Shown: positions 10,587 to 19,844, numbered from the stretch's first letter. The stretch: DNA of 64,000 nt from Mycolicibacterium sp. P1-18 (GCF_008329535.1 NZ_NPKR01000006.1:62001-126000); one strand, 5' to 3'. Numbers and translations: made by a program. The notes: generated from the letters alone by a model not told the origin.

Positions 10587-11683
10587 GCCGGCGGGCCCGA
10601 CGTGCGGCCGCGCACCAGCTCCGTCTCGAGGATCTCCACCACGGGTAGTCCCGACCGCGGCGGGTTGTGGAGCAAATGCCCTGCGCGACGGCCCTTCTCG
10701 ACGCTGGGCTGCTTGACGGTCACCAGTCCGCGCGCCAAGGCCGCTGGGACACCGTCGAATCCGGTGACGGTCATCTGCCCCGGCACGTAGATGCCGCGAC
10801 CGCGCAGGTAGTCCATCGCCGAGAGGGCAAGCACGTCGGTGGTGCACATCAGCGCCGTGATCCGCGGGTTGCGCTCCAGCGCCACCTCCGCCGCCGCCCC
10901 GCCGGAGGTCGGCAGGTGCTCTCGACTCTCCACCACGGTCAGCGAATCGGGTTGCAGCCCAGCCGATTCCATGGCCTCCCGAGTGCCACGGAGGCGCTCC
11001 CGCTGGACGTAGAAGTGCGGATTGTCCATGCGCTCGAGATCGGCGGTCGCCGCGTCGGCGTCGCCGTGCGGCCAGTCGCGCCCCAGACGCATCGTCAGCA
11101 CGCCGATGTGCCGGTGGCCGAGCCCGATGACGTGGTCGGCGACGCTGCGCATCGCGGCCCGGTCGTCGATGCCGACACGTGAGGCGTCGGGAACGTCGTG
11201 GGGCTGGTCGACGACCACGATCGGCAGTGCGCGCTGCGCGACCACCTGCAGGTACGGGTCGTCGTCGGAGGCCGAGTAGACGACGAAGCCGTCGACGCCG
11301 GCGGAGAGCACCGCGGCGGTCCCGTCGGTCACGCTGCGGTTGGGCCCGGCGGCGACCAGCAGCAGGCCCTGCCCCACCGCCTCACACGACTCGGCGAGCC
11401 CGGCCACGAAGTCCAGCGCCGCCGGATCGCGGAACGAGTAGTTGAGCGGTTCGGTCATGATCAGGCCGACGGCCCCGGCGCGGCGGGTGCGAAGCGAACG
11501 CGCCACCGGATCGGGTCCCGCGTAGCCCAGCTGCTTGGCCGTCGCCAGAACGCGCTCCCGCAGATCCGCCGAAAGCTGGTCCGGTCGGTTGTACGCGTTG
11601 GAGATCGTGGTGCGCGAGACCTTGAGTTCGGCCGCCAACGACGCCAGGGTTGCGCGCCGGCGCGGCGCAGGGCCTCTGGACAT
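10583..11683 (-). CDS. LacI-family transcriptional regulator
   Basis: A 366-residue LacI/GalR regulator. The N-terminal helix-turn-helix reads TLASLAAELKVSRTTISNAYNRPDQLS (positions about 12-38, here given in parts), followed by a periplasmic-binding-like effector domain (VGLIMTEPLNYSF, GVDGFVVYS, TVTGFDGVPAA). A LacI-type gene sits at the same place after kstR in M. tuberculosis (Rv3575c). The ligand is unknown; the TEPLNYSF signature is shared by many actinobacterial members. Its 3' end overlaps otsB by four bases, tail to tail. Confidence 0.85.
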   Translation of the reverse strand: MSRGPAPRRRATLASLAAELKVSRTTISNAYNRPDQLSADLRERVLATAKQLGYAGPDPVARSLRTRRAGAVGLIMTEPLNYSFRDPAALDFVAGLAESCEAVGQGLLLVAAGPNRSVTDGTAAVLSAGVDGFVVYSASDDDPYLQVVAQRALPIVVVDQPHDVPDASRVGIDDRAAMRSVADHVIGLGHRHIGVLTMRLGRDWPHGDADAATADLERMDNPHFYVQRERLRGTREAMESAGLQPDSLTVVESREHLPTSGGAAAEVALERNPRITALMCTTDVLALSAMDYLRGRGIYVPGQMTVTGFDGVPAALARGLVTVKQPSVEKGRRAGHLLHNPPRSGLPVVEILETELVRGRTSGPPA

Positions 11684-11713
11684 GGTGTATGACGCTAGCG
11701 GATTCGGTCCAGT

Positions 11714-13888
11714 TCACATCGACGACGGGGCTGCGTGGCGCACGCTGGTGATGACCCGCACGGTGCCGCCCATGACGTCGGAGACGTAGACGGTGCGGCC
11801 GTCGCGACTCGCGGCCATCAATCCGGGCTGGATTCCGACCTCGACGTTCTCGACGACGCGGTTGGTGGCGACGTCGACGACGGTGACCGTGCCGCGGTGA
11901 ATGTTGCTCAGATACAGGCGGTCTCCGCGGACCACCATGTCCACCGGCGCCGCGTTCGGCGGGATGGCGTCCAGGGCACGGGTCTTGGGGTCGACGTCCA
12001 CGGCGGTGGTGGTGGACCCGTCGACGACGGTGAGCGCGTTGGTCGCGACGTTGACGACGTACAAGCGCCCGCCGACGACGGCGGCGGCGTAGGGATACCC
12101 GGCCGTATCCGCGTGATCGGCGGTGTTGGTCGTCTTGTCGAGTACCGCGACCGTGCCACCCGCGTAGTTGGTGACGTACACGCGGTCGGCGGTCGCGGCG
12201 AGTGCGAAGGGGTCGCCGCCGACGGGGATGCGGACGAGTTCGGTGTTGTCGGCCAGGTCGATCACCGACACCGTGCCTGCGAGATCGGCGACGTAGAGGT
12301 GGTCGGCGGTGACCTCGAGACCGCACGGATTGGCGCCGACGTCGATGACGTCGACCACCGCGTTGGTTCGCGCGTCCACCACCGACACGGTGCCGTCGTC
12401 GGCGTTGCCGACGTAGAGCGTCTTGGGGCCGGCCGCCAGCGCGAACGGCATGCTGCCGACCTCGACCGAACCGACCACCATCCTGGTCGCCGCGTCGACG
12501 ACCTTGACCGAGCCGTTGCCCGCCGCGTCGGCCGAGCCGTTGAGGACGTAGAGGCGGTCTCCGATGACCGCCATGCCGTAGGTGAGTCCGGTGCCGACGT
12601 CGATGGTGCCGGTCACGGCAGCCTCGGCCGGGTCGACGGGCACGCGGACGTCGACCGTCCGGCCGTCCGACGCGGCGACGGCGAACGCCGCGATCCCGTC
12701 GCCGAGATCGAGGTGGGCAGCCAGTCGGGCGGCCGCGGTGGGGGTGAACGCCCACTGTCCGGAGTCGGCGTCGACCGTGACGACGCCCAGCCGCCGGTCC
12801 AGCCGGCCGGCCAGTGAATAGGTGGGCCCGTCCCCCGGGTCGGAGTCCTCGAGCTCGACGTGCCCGACGACGCGTCCGGTGGTGTGGTCCACGCGGTCGA
12901 CGACGGCGCCAGGGATGATTGGTTCGGCGAGGACCAGCGTGGTCTGCCTCGGCACGGCGACGACGGTCTGCCGCTGCCGCACGGCACCGAGCTCGGATTG
13001 CCGTCGCACCCAGGCGAGTACGGCCCAGAGGGTCGGTGCCTCGACGGGGCTTCCCGGCACGGGAAGCACGAAGGGAGCCAGGGCCGCGGCGAGCACCTCG
13101 GAGAAGGTTCCCGCCGGTTCCCGGGGAGACGTGTCGTCGTCGGGTGCGGTGGGCACCGCACGGGCGGCGACGAACGTCGGCTCGGTGGTCCCGCGGTCGC
13201 CGGCGGCTGCCAGCTCGACGTCGCCCTCGGCGAGGGGGATCCGGGTGGCACCGCCGACGAGGGCGACCACGGCGGGCGGTATCGCCGAGATCGCCGACGC
13301 GACGGCGTCGTTGGGCTTGCCGGCGGGGACGTCCCAGGCGGGGACGCGGGCCGTTCCGGCCTCGTCCTGGACCGCCGCGGCCGGGACCGGGGCCGGAGCG
13401 CTCTCGACCTCCGGGGTCGGCACGTCGACCTGTTCTGCGGTGGGCGTGGCGGTGACCGGGGAGTCGTCCGGCGCGGACTGGTCCTCCGCGGTCTGCCCGA
13501 CCGTCGTCGACGCCTCGCCCTGGACCACCTCGTACAAGCTGGAGATGAGGGCGCCGCCCGAGCTGCGCACCGAGACACCTGGCGCCGGTTCGCTCGTGGT
13601 CGCCGTCGACCCGGAGGCCTGGCCGGGGCCCGACGCTTCGTCAGACCCCGACCCGGCTGCGACGGAACCCGCCCCCACAGGTGGTGTCGACCCCCCAGAC
13701 GACACCACCTCGGGCTCCGTCTTCGAGTCCGGGTCCCCCGATCCCGGACTCTCGACCTGCGACGCGCCAGGCGGCGGCTCTGCCGACGGTTCGGCTGCCA
13801 CGATGCCCGGGTAGGTCACCGCCGCCGCACCCAAGCCGAAGGCGACCACGAGGGCCCCCACGCACCGGAGGCAATTCGTGTTGCTCAC
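11714..13888 (-). CDS. Secreted YVTN-type beta-propeller protein
   Basis: About 724 residues. A signal peptide (hydrophobic GALVVAFGLGAAAV) is followed by a long Pro/Ser/Ala/Thr-rich stretch to about residue 330, a cadherin-like/VCBS-type segment (near 340-430, with DADSGQWAFTP), and a C-terminal propeller of repeating blades of the form gDRLYVxN...GTVxVvDxaTnxvv, at least seven copies. Such propellers are surface or extracellular binding modules; the ligand is unknown. The GTG at 13888 has GAGGGG upstream and directly precedes the signal peptide; the frame is open to 14074. It diverges from znuA. Confidence 0.75.
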   Translation of the reverse strand: MSNTNCLRCVGALVVAFGLGAAAVTYPGIVAAEPSAEPPPGASQVESPGSGDPDSKTEPEVVSSGGSTPPVGAGSVAAGSGSDEASGPGQASGSTATTSEPAPGVSVRSSGGALISSLYEVVQGEASTTVGQTAEDQSAPDDSPVTATPTAEQVDVPTPEVESAPAPVPAAAVQDEAGTARVPAWDVPAGKPNDAVASAISAIPPAVVALVGGATRIPLAEGDVELAAAGDRGTTEPTFVAARAVPTAPDDDTSPREPAGTFSEVLAAALAPFVLPVPGSPVEAPTLWAVLAWVRRQSELGAVRQRQTVVAVPRQTTLVLAEPIIPGAVVDRVDHTTGRVVGHVELEDSDPGDGPTYSLAGRLDRRLGVVTVDADSGQWAFTPTAAARLAAHLDLGDGIAAFAVAASDGRTVDVRVPVDPAEAAVTGTIDVGTGLTYGMAVIGDRLYVLNGSADAAGNGSVKVVDAATRMVVGSVEVGSMPFALAAGPKTLYVGNADDGTVSVVDARTNAVVDVIDVGANPCGLEVTADHLYVADLAGTVSVIDLADNTELVRIPVGGDPFALAATADRVYVTNYAGGTVAVLDKTTNTADHADTAGYPYAAAVVGGRLYVVNVATNALTVVDGSTTTAVDVDPKTRALDAIPPNAAPVDMVVRGDRLYLSNIHRGTVTVVDVATNRVVENVEVGIQPGLMAASRDGRTVYVSDVMGGTVRVITSVRHAAPSSM

Positions 13889-14055
13889 CGCCGATGCCCC
13901 TCGCCGCCGCGCCTTCGACGTTGTCCCTTCCGACGTCGTCACAGTCGATGATCGTCCGGAGGGCACCCCGGCCGCATCGGGGATTCCCCTATGGTTCTGC
14001 CGCCGACGACCCCATGCGCCGCCGCTTTTGCCCCGCGAACGGCCATGACCTACCA

Positions 14056-14076
14056 TTTTGGGAACGGTTTTCATTA
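14056..14076. promoter_or_regulatory. Zur-like operator upstream of znuA
   Basis: A 21-base AT-rich imperfect palindrome ending GGTTTTCATTA, centred 29 bases before znuA. It resembles the mycobacterial Zur box I remember (TATTGAAAA-T-x-TTTTCATTA type), with the right half almost exact and the left half weaker. The position directly ahead of a zinc importer supports it. Confidence 0.65.
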
Positions 14077-14094
14077 AAATCAGGGAGCGTTGTC

Positions 14095-15018
14095 GTGCCT
14101 CGTCGTCACCGGTTTCGGTCTGCGCTGACGCTCGCCGTCGCCGTCACGGTGCTCGGCGCGTCGGCGTGTGGCACCGCCGCCACCCCGAACGGAACCTCCA
14201 GGCCGACCGTCGTGGCGACCACCGACGTCTGGGGCAGCATCGCCAGCGCCGTCGCCGGCGACCACTCGACCGTCCACTCCATTCTCACCAGCGCGTCGGC
14301 CGACCCCCATTCCTACGAGGCGTCCGCCTCCGACGCCGCCGCGATCACCGACGCGAACCTGGTGGTCTACAACGGCGGCCACTACGACCAGTGGGCCGAC
14401 GACGTGCTCCTGGCGCATCCGGACGTCACCACGGTCAACGCCTACTCGCTGACGCCCAAGCCGGCGGACGGCAAACCCGCCAACGAGCACGTCTTCTACG
14501 ACCTCGCGACCGCCAAGGCCGTGGCGACGAGCATCGCCGACCACCTCGCCACCGACGACCCCGCCAACGCGGCCGCCTACCGCGAGAACGCCGCCACGTT
14601 CGGCACCGCGGCGGACGCGATCGCCGAATCCGAACGCGCGATCGGCGCCAAGCACCCCGGCGTCGCCGTCGTCGCCACCGAACCCGTCGCGCACTACCTG
14701 CTCGAGAACGCGGGCATCGCCGACCGCACCCCCGAGTCGTTCTCCAGCGCCGTCGAGGAGGGCGACGACCCGGCGCCCGCCGACGTCGCCGCCATGCTCG
14801 ACCTCATCACCGGCCACCGGGTGTCCGCCGTCGTGCTCAACCAGCAGACCGAGACACCCGTCACCAACCAGATCCAGGACGCGGCCCGCACGGCGGGCGT
14901 CCCCGTCATCACCATCTCCGAGACGCTCCAGGACGGCCTCGACTACCTCGGCTGGCAACGCAAGACCGTCCAGGAGTTCGCCGACCAGTTGGACCGCGCG
15001 CCTGCGGTGGCGCGGTGA
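14095..15018 (+). CDS. znuA: Zinc-binding lipoprotein of an ABC importer (ZnuA-like)
   Basis: A 307-residue cluster A-1 (TroA/ZnuA) substrate-binding protein. The signal ends in a lipobox with Cys25 (GASAC). Metal-ligand histidines are visible in DPHSYE (His72), ANEHVFYD (His132) and EPVAHYLL (His200); a fourth ligand is probably in the C-lobe. It captures zinc, or less likely manganese, outside the membrane. The long His-rich loop of some ZnuAs is absent. The GTG start follows AGGGAG. A Zur-like box upstream and overlap with the ATPase gene define the operon znuA-znuC-znuB. Confidence 0.85.
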   Translation: MPRRHRFRSALTLAVAVTVLGASACGTAATPNGTSRPTVVATTDVWGSIASAVAGDHSTVHSILTSASADPHSYEASASDAAAITDANLVVYNGGHYDQWADDVLLAHPDVTTVNAYSLTPKPADGKPANEHVFYDLATAKAVATSIADHLATDDPANAAAYRENAATFGTAADAIAESERAIGAKHPGVAVVATEPVAHYLLENAGIADRTPESFSSAVEEGDDPAPADVAAMLDLITGHRVSAVVLNQQTETPVTNQIQDAARTAGVPVITISETLQDGLDYLGWQRKTVQEFADQLDRAPAVAR

Positions 15019-15806
15019 CCGTAGTCCAGCTGACCGACGCTCGACTCGCCTTCGGCGACCGCGTGCTGTGGGCCGGCCTCGACCTCGAGATTGGAGCCGG
15101 CGAGTTCATCGCCGTGCTCGGCCCGAACGGCACGGGCAAGACCTCCCTGCTCAAGGTGCTGCTCGGGCAGCTGCCGCTCAGCGGCGGGACCGCCACGGTG
15201 ACCGGGCAGATCGGCTACGTTCCGCAACACCGTTCGATGGACGGCAACCTCGTGCTCCGGGGCCGCGATCTGGTGGGCCTCGGCTACGACGGACATCGGT
15301 GGGGCGTCACCAGCCCCCGCCAGCGCACCGCCAAGCGGGCCGTCGTCGCCAAGGCACTCGCCCAGGTCGACGGCGCTCGTCTGGGCAACCTTCCGGTGGG
15401 CGTGATGTCGGGCGGCGAGCTCCAGCGGGTGCGGATCGCGCAGTCGCTGGCCACCGACCCGGCGCTGCTGCTGTGCGACGAGCCGCTGCTGAATCTCGAC
15501 CCGGCCAACGCCCGGCTGATCTCCTCGCTCATCGACCAGCGGCGGCGCGAAGCCGGCACCGCCGTCCTGTTCGTCACCCACGAGGTGAATCCCGTGCTGC
15601 CCTACGTCGACCGGGTGCTCTACCTGGTCGACGGGCGGTTCCGCATCGGGACCGTTGCCGAGGTGATGACGTCGGAGACGCTCTCGGAGCTCTACCGCGC
15701 CGACATCCAGGTCGTGAAGATCGGCGAGCAGTACGTGGTGGTCGGCGAGCACTGCGAAACCCCGCACGACAACTCCGAGCACGCGAGCGGGCACGTCCAT
15801 GACTGA
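15015..15806 (+). CDS. znuC: Zinc ABC importer ATPase (ZnuC-like)
   Basis: A 263-residue ABC ATPase. Walker A GPNGTGKT is at 36-43, the Q-loop at VPQH (69-72), signature MSGGELQRVRIA from 131, Walker B LLLCDEP with Asp155-Glu156, and the switch His189. The tail beyond 240 is His/Glu-rich (HCETPHDNSEHASGHVHD), which could bind metal. Its GTG start overlaps the znuA stop by four bases, and the gene runs 8 bases into znuB, so translation is coupled. Confidence 0.9.
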   Translation: MTVVQLTDARLAFGDRVLWAGLDLEIGAGEFIAVLGPNGTGKTSLLKVLLGQLPLSGGTATVTGQIGYVPQHRSMDGNLVLRGRDLVGLGYDGHRWGVTSPRQRTAKRAVVAKALAQVDGARLGNLPVGVMSGGELQRVRIAQSLATDPALLLCDEPLLNLDPANARLISSLIDQRRREAGTAVLFVTHEVNPVLPYVDRVLYLVDGRFRIGTVAEVMTSETLSELYRADIQVVKIGEQYVVVGEHCETPHDNSEHASGHVHD

Positions 15807-16662
15807 CCGCCTGTCCGAGTTGCTGACTCACCTGTTCGCCTTCGACGTCACCGCCGACCTGCTGCGTCGCGACTTCGTTCAGCAGGCGCTGCTCGCGGCG
15901 GCGCTGCTGGCCCTGCTGGCCGGGGCGATCGGTCCGTTCATCGTCATGCGGCAGATGTCCTTCGCCGTGCACGGTTCGAGCGAGCTGTCGCTGACGGGCG
16001 CGTCGTTCGCGCTGCTGACCGGGTTCAACGTCGGGCTGGGCGCGTTGGTCGGAAGTGCCCTGGCGGCAGTGTTGTTCGGCTTCCTGGGGCAGCGCACGCG
16101 CGAGCGTGACTCCGCGATCGGCGTCGTCCTGGCCTTCGGCCTCGGCCTCGCGGTGCTGTTCATCCATCTCTATCCGGGGCGGACGGGAACCAGCTTCGCG
16201 TTGCTGACGGGGCAGATCGTCGGCGTGGGCTATTCGGGTCTCGCGCTGCTGAGCGTGATCACCGTGCTCGTCGTGGTGGTCCTCGCGGTGAGCTACCGCC
16301 CTCTGCTGTTCGCGACCGTCGACCCCGACGTGGCGGCGGGCCGCGGCGTGCCCGTGCGCGCGCTCGGCATCGTCTTCGCCGCGCTGGTCGGCGTCGCCGC
16401 CGCGCAGGGCGTCCAGATCGTCGGCGCCCTCCTGGTGATGTCGCTCCTCATCACGCCCGCCGCCGCGGCCGCCCGCATCTTCACCTCACCCCCGGCGGCC
16501 ATCGTCGCCTCCGTGGTGTTCGCCGAGATCTCGGCGGTGGGAGGCATCCTTCTGTCCCTCGCGCCCGGCGTGCCCGTCTCGGTGTTCGTGACCGTCATCT
16601 CGTTCACGATCTTCCTGCTGTGCTGGGCGGTCGGCAGCCGCCAGCGCGTCAGCCGCCGGTAG
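15799..16662 (+). CDS. znuB: Zinc ABC importer permease (ZnuB-like)
   Basis: A 287-residue ABC-3 family permease with about eight hydrophobic helices. Motifs of the family include MRQMSFAVHGSSELSLTGA (near 50-68) and the cytoplasmic coupling region after VALLV-type helices (VQIVGALLVMSLLITPAAAA). It forms the membrane channel for ZnuA/ZnuC. It overlaps znuC and converges on the rhodanese gene with a 14-base overlap. Confidence 0.9.
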   Translation: MTDRLSELLTHLFAFDVTADLLRRDFVQQALLAAALLALLAGAIGPFIVMRQMSFAVHGSSELSLTGASFALLTGFNVGLGALVGSALAAVLFGFLGQRTRERDSAIGVVLAFGLGLAVLFIHLYPGRTGTSFALLTGQIVGVGYSGLALLSVITVLVVVVLAVSYRPLLFATVDPDVAAGRGVPVRALGIVFAALVGVAAAQGVQIVGALLVMSLLITPAAAAARIFTSPPAAIVASVVFAEISAVGGILLSLAPGVPVSVFVTVISFTIFLLCWAVGSRQRVSRR

Positions 16663-17464
16663 CGACGGGTCGCGACGGGTCCCCGGACCACTGCGACCAC
16701 GACCCGGGGAACAGCGCCGCGTCCACCCCGACCACGGCCAGCGCGGCGACCGCCACCGCCGCGGTGACACCCGACCCGCAATAGGCCCCGGCGGTGTCGC
16801 CGAGCGCCTCGGCCAGCTCGTCCGTCGGCCGGAAGGCGCCGGCACCGTCCAGCAACGACGTGCTGGGCACGTTGACCGCCCCGGGGATGTGTCCCGCGAC
16901 GGGGTCGACGGGCTCGACCTCGCCACGGAAGCGCTCCGGGGCCCGCGCGTCGGTCAACCGCGACCCCAGCGTCGCCGCGTCGTCGGCGCTCAACGTCGGC
17001 AGGGCGCCCGCGTAGAGGTCGTGGTGGGTGACGGTGACGTCGCCCGCCTCCGGGTGGGCCGCACCGGTCTCCAGGGCGCCCGTCCACGCCGCCAGGCCAC
17101 CGTCGAGGATGCGCACGTCGGCCAGACCCGCCGCCGTCAACACCCACCAGGCCCGCGCCGACCCGGCCCGGTTCCAGTCGTCGTAGACCACGACGGCGTC
17201 ACCGTCCCGGATCCCCCACCGCCGCGCCGCCACCTCAAGCGCGTCGCCGGACGGCAGCGGATGCCTGCCCCGATCGGGCACGCCGTGATCGGTCAACTCG
17301 TCGTCCAGGGAGACGTACACCGCGCCGGGGACGTGGCCCGCCTCGTAGGCCGCCCGGCCGTCCGGCTCGGTCAGCTGCCAGCGCACGTCCAGGATTCTCG
17401 GTGGTGCGTCTCCGGCGATCAGTTGCTCGAGTTCGCTTGCCGTGACCAGTACTTCGGATCTCAC
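16649..17464 (-). CDS. Two-domain rhodanese (thiosulfate/3-mercaptopyruvate sulfurtransferase)
   Basis: A 271-residue protein with tandem rhodanese domains (about 5-130 inactive, 145-271 active). The active loop is CGSGVTA with catalytic Cys229; the CGSGVT form points to the 3-mercaptopyruvate/thiosulfate sulfurtransferase group (SseA/SseB type). The N-terminal ILDVRWQL and VPGAVYVSLDDEL motifs are typical. The GTG at 17464 has no ribosome site but a -10 hexamer TACGTT 7 bases upstream, so it is probably a leaderless transcript. It diverges from bluB. Confidence 0.88.
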   Translation of the reverse strand: MRSEVLVTASELEQLIAGDAPPRILDVRWQLTEPDGRAAYEAGHVPGAVYVSLDDELTDHGVPDRGRHPLPSGDALEVAARRWGIRDGDAVVVYDDWNRAGSARAWWVLTAAGLADVRILDGGLAAWTGALETGAAHPEAGDVTVTHHDLYAGALPTLSADDAATLGSRLTDARAPERFRGEVEPVDPVAGHIPGAVNVPSTSLLDGAGAFRPTDELAEALGDTAGAYCGSGVTAAVAVAALAVVGVDAALFPGSWSQWSGDPSRPVATGG

Positions 17465-17471
17465 GCACTTG

Positions 17472-17481
17472 AACGTACGCT
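17472..17481. promoter_or_regulatory. Overlapping divergent -10 elements for rhodanese and bluB
   Basis: On the plus strand TACGCT (17476-17481) fits the mycobacterial TAnnnT -10 and ends 7 bases before the bluB GTG. On the minus strand TACGTT (complement of 17472-17477) ends 7 bases before the rhodanese GTG. The two hexamers share two base pairs. Both genes lack ribosome-binding sites, as expected for leaderless mRNAs. Confidence 0.6.
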
Positions 17482-17488
17482 GGCCGGC

Positions 17489-18172
17489 GTGGTCGAGCAG
17501 CACGCGTTCAGCGCGGCCGAGAGACGGGCCGTATACCGGGTGATCGCCGAACGTCGTGACATGCGCCGGTTCACGCCGGGCGAGGTGCCCGACGAGGTCC
17601 TCGCCCGACTGCTCGCGGCGGCCCACGCCGCGCCGAGCGTCGGACTGATGCAGCCGTGGCGGTTCATCCGCATCACCGACGCCCAGCTGCGGCGAGACGT
17701 TCACGAGCTCGTCTCCGACGAACGCCGGCAGACCGCGCTGGCATTGGGAACGCGGGGCGACGAGTTCCTCCGGTTGAAGGTCGAGGGCGTGCTGGACTGC
17801 GCCGAACTGCTCGTGGTGGCGTTGCGCGACGGTCGTGACCGCCACGTCTTCGGGCGCCGCACGCTGCCGCAGATGGATCTGGCCTCGGTGTCGTGCGCCA
17901 TCCAGAACCTGTGGCTGGCCGCCCGCGCGGAGGGCCTTGGCATGGGCTGGGTGTCGATCTTCGATCCCGAACGCCTCGGCACTCTGCTCGGGATGCCCGC
18001 GGGCGCCGAACCCGTGGCCATCCTGTGTCTCGGTCCGGTGCCCGAGTTCCCCGACCGGCCCGCGCTCGAGGTCGACGAGTGGACGCACGGCAGACCGCTG
18101 AGCGAATTCGTCTCGGAGAACGGTTGGGCGTCAGCCGCTCCCGCCGTAGGCTTGCCGGCGTGTCCTCCGTGA
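17489..18172 (+). CDS. bluB: BluB, 5,6-dimethylbenzimidazole synthase
   Basis: A 227-residue flavin-destructase of the nitroreductase fold. It turns FMNH2 into 5,6-dimethylbenzimidazole, the lower ligand of vitamin B12. Typical motifs are [13 protein letters not shown] (near 22-34), [13 protein letters not shown] (near 49-61), [15 protein letters not shown] and the [14 protein letters not shown] region (about 150). The chosen GTG is leaderless with a -10 just upstream. It overlaps the pxpA start by 13 bases. The window also has B12-controlled cobalt uptake genes near 38 kb. Confidence 0.9.
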   Translation: MVEQHAFSAAERRAVYRVIAERRDMRRFTPGEVPDEVLARLLAAAHAAPSVGLMQPWRFIRITDAQLRRDVHELVSDERRQTALALGTRGDEFLRLKVEGVLDCAELLVVALRDGRDRHVFGRRTLPQMDLASVSCAIQNLWLAARAEGLGMGWVSIFDPERLGTLLGMPAGAEPVAILCLGPVPEFPDRPALEVDEWTHGRPLSEFVSENGWASAAPAVGLPACPP

Positions 18173-18924
18173 CCGTCGACCTCAACGCCGACCTCGGCGA
18201 GGGCTTCGGGGTGTGGCGACTCGGTGACGACGACGCCATGCTGGAACTCGTGACCAGTGCCAACGTGGCGTGCGGCTTCCACGCCGGCGACCCGGCCGGG
18301 TTGCTGCGGGTGTGTCGCGCCGCGGCCCGCCGCGGTGTCCGGATCGGCGCGCAGGTGAGCTATCGCGACCTCGCAGGATTCGGCCGCCGCTTCATGGACA
18401 TCGAAGCCGACGACCTGACCGCCGACGTGGTGTACCAGATCGGCGCCCTGCAGGCCCTGGCCACCGCGGCCGGTTCCACGGTCGGCTACGTCAAACCCCA
18501 TGGCGCCCTGTACAACACGATCGTGCACGACGAGGGTCAAGCCGCCGCCGTCGCAGCCGCGGTGCACGCCGTCGCCCCGGGGCTGCCCGTGCTCGGGCTG
18601 GCCGGCTCGGCGTTCTTCGGCGCCGCCGACGCGCTGGGCCTGCGCACCGTCGCCGAGGCCTTCGCCGACCGCGCCTACGAGCCGGACGGCCGCCTGGTCT
18701 CCCGCCGCGAACCCGGCTCGGTTCTCGACGACGCCGAGGCCATCGCGGCCCGCGTGTCGTCGATGGTCGGCAGCGGCACCGTCGAGGCCGTCGACGGGAC
18801 GACGATCTCCATCACCGCGGAATCGGTGTGTTTGCACGGCGATTCGCCCGGCGCGGTGCGGAGCGCTACGGCGGTCCGCGCGCGCCTCGACGCCGACGGC
18901 GTCACCGTGAGGGCGTTCACCTGA
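18160..18924 (+). CDS. pxpA: PxpA-like 5-oxoprolinase subunit A (LamB/YcsF family)
   Basis: A 254-residue LamB/YcsF protein, ATP-dependent 5-oxoprolinase subunit A. Family signatures are [11 protein letters not shown] at the start, [13 protein letters not shown] (about 34-46), [10 protein letters not shown] (about 108-117) and [11 protein letters not shown] near the end. In most bacteria it works with PxpB and PxpC; neither is next to it here. GTG at 18160 and GTG at 18169 are both possible starts; both lie inside the bluB end. The stop overlaps the next start (TGATG). Confidence 0.88.
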   Translation: MSSVTVDLNADLGEGFGVWRLGDDDAMLELVTSANVACGFHAGDPAGLLRVCRAAARRGVRIGAQVSYRDLAGFGRRFMDIEADDLTADVVYQIGALQALATAAGSTVGYVKPHGALYNTIVHDEGQAAAVAAAVHAVAPGLPVLGLAGSAFFGAADALGLRTVAEAFADRAYEPDGRLVSRREPGSVLDDAEAIAARVSSMVGSGTVEAVDGTTISITAESVCLHGDSPGAVRSATAVRARLDADGVTVRAFT

Positions 18925-19844
18925 TGCGGCTCAAGCTCGGCCGGCCGAACGTCGGCGACTACCGCGGGTACTTCGACCAACCGGCCGCAACCCCCGCGTC
19001 GCCGCTGACGGTGACCTGGGCGGGGGTCGCCACCCTGCTGGTCGACGACGGCGAGTCCGCCCTGATGACCGACGGATTCTTCACGCGTCCAAGCCTTCTC
19101 GCCGTGGGCACGCGGAGGATCGCCCCCTCGCCGGCGCGCATCGACGGCTGCCTGGCCCGCCTTGGCGTGGAGCGCCTCGACGCGGTCCTGCCCGTGCACA
19201 CCCACTTCGACCATGCGATGGACTCTGCGGTGGTGGCTGGCCGCACCGGGGCGAAGTTGGTCGGCGGCACGTCGGCCGCCCAGGTGGGCCGCGGTGCGGG
19301 ACTGCCCGACGACCAGATCGTCGTCGCCGTCCCCGGTGAGCCAATGTCGTTGGGCGCCTTCGACGTCACGCTCGTCGAGGGCGATCACTGTCCACCGGAT
19401 CGCTTTCCCGGCGTCATCGACGCGCCCGTCGTCCCGCCGGTGCGCGCCTCGGCGTACCGGTGCGGCGAATCGTGGTCGACGCTGATCCACCACCGCCCGT
19501 CCGGCCGACGCCTCCTCGTGGTCGGCAGTGCGGGTTTCGTGCCCGGAGCGCTGCGGGGGCACCGGGCCGACGTCGTCCACCTCGGGGTCGGACAGCTGGG
19601 CCTGCAGTCCGAGCGCTACGTCCGCGACTACTGGGACGAGGCGGTGCGCACGGTCGGCGCCCGTCGCGTCGTCCTCATCCACTGGGACGACTTCTTCGGC
19701 CCGCTGCGGGAGCCCGTACGGGCGCTTCCGTACGCCGGTGACGACCTGGACGCCTCGATGCGGACGTTGACCCGGCTGGCCGCCGAAGACGGCGTGGCGC
19801 TGCACCTTCCGTCACCGTGGGAACGCGCCGACCCCTGGACCTGA
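18924..19844 (+). CDS. Metallo-beta-lactamase-fold hydrolase
   Basis: A 306-residue metallo-hydrolase of the MBL superfamily. The zinc motif HTHFDHAMD (near 93-101) matches HxHxDH. A further His lies in VEGDHCPP and a late His in LIHWDD. This arrangement resembles UlaG/RomA-like lactonases and phosphodiesterases; the substrate is unknown. Synteny suggests it corresponds to Rv3577 of M. tuberculosis. Translation is probably coupled to pxpA through TGATG. Confidence 0.75.
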   Translation: MRLKLGRPNVGDYRGYFDQPAATPASPLTVTWAGVATLLVDDGESALMTDGFFTRPSLLAVGTRRIAPSPARIDGCLARLGVERLDAVLPVHTHFDHAMDSAVVAGRTGAKLVGGTSAAQVGRGAGLPDDQIVVAVPGEPMSLGAFDVTLVEGDHCPPDRFPGVIDAPVVPPVRASAYRCGESWSTLIHHRPSGRRLLVVGSAGFVPGALRGHRADVVHLGVGQLGLQSERYVRDYWDEAVRTVGARRVVLIHWDDFFGPLREPVRALPYAGDDLDASMRTLTRLAAEDGVALHLPSPWERADPWT

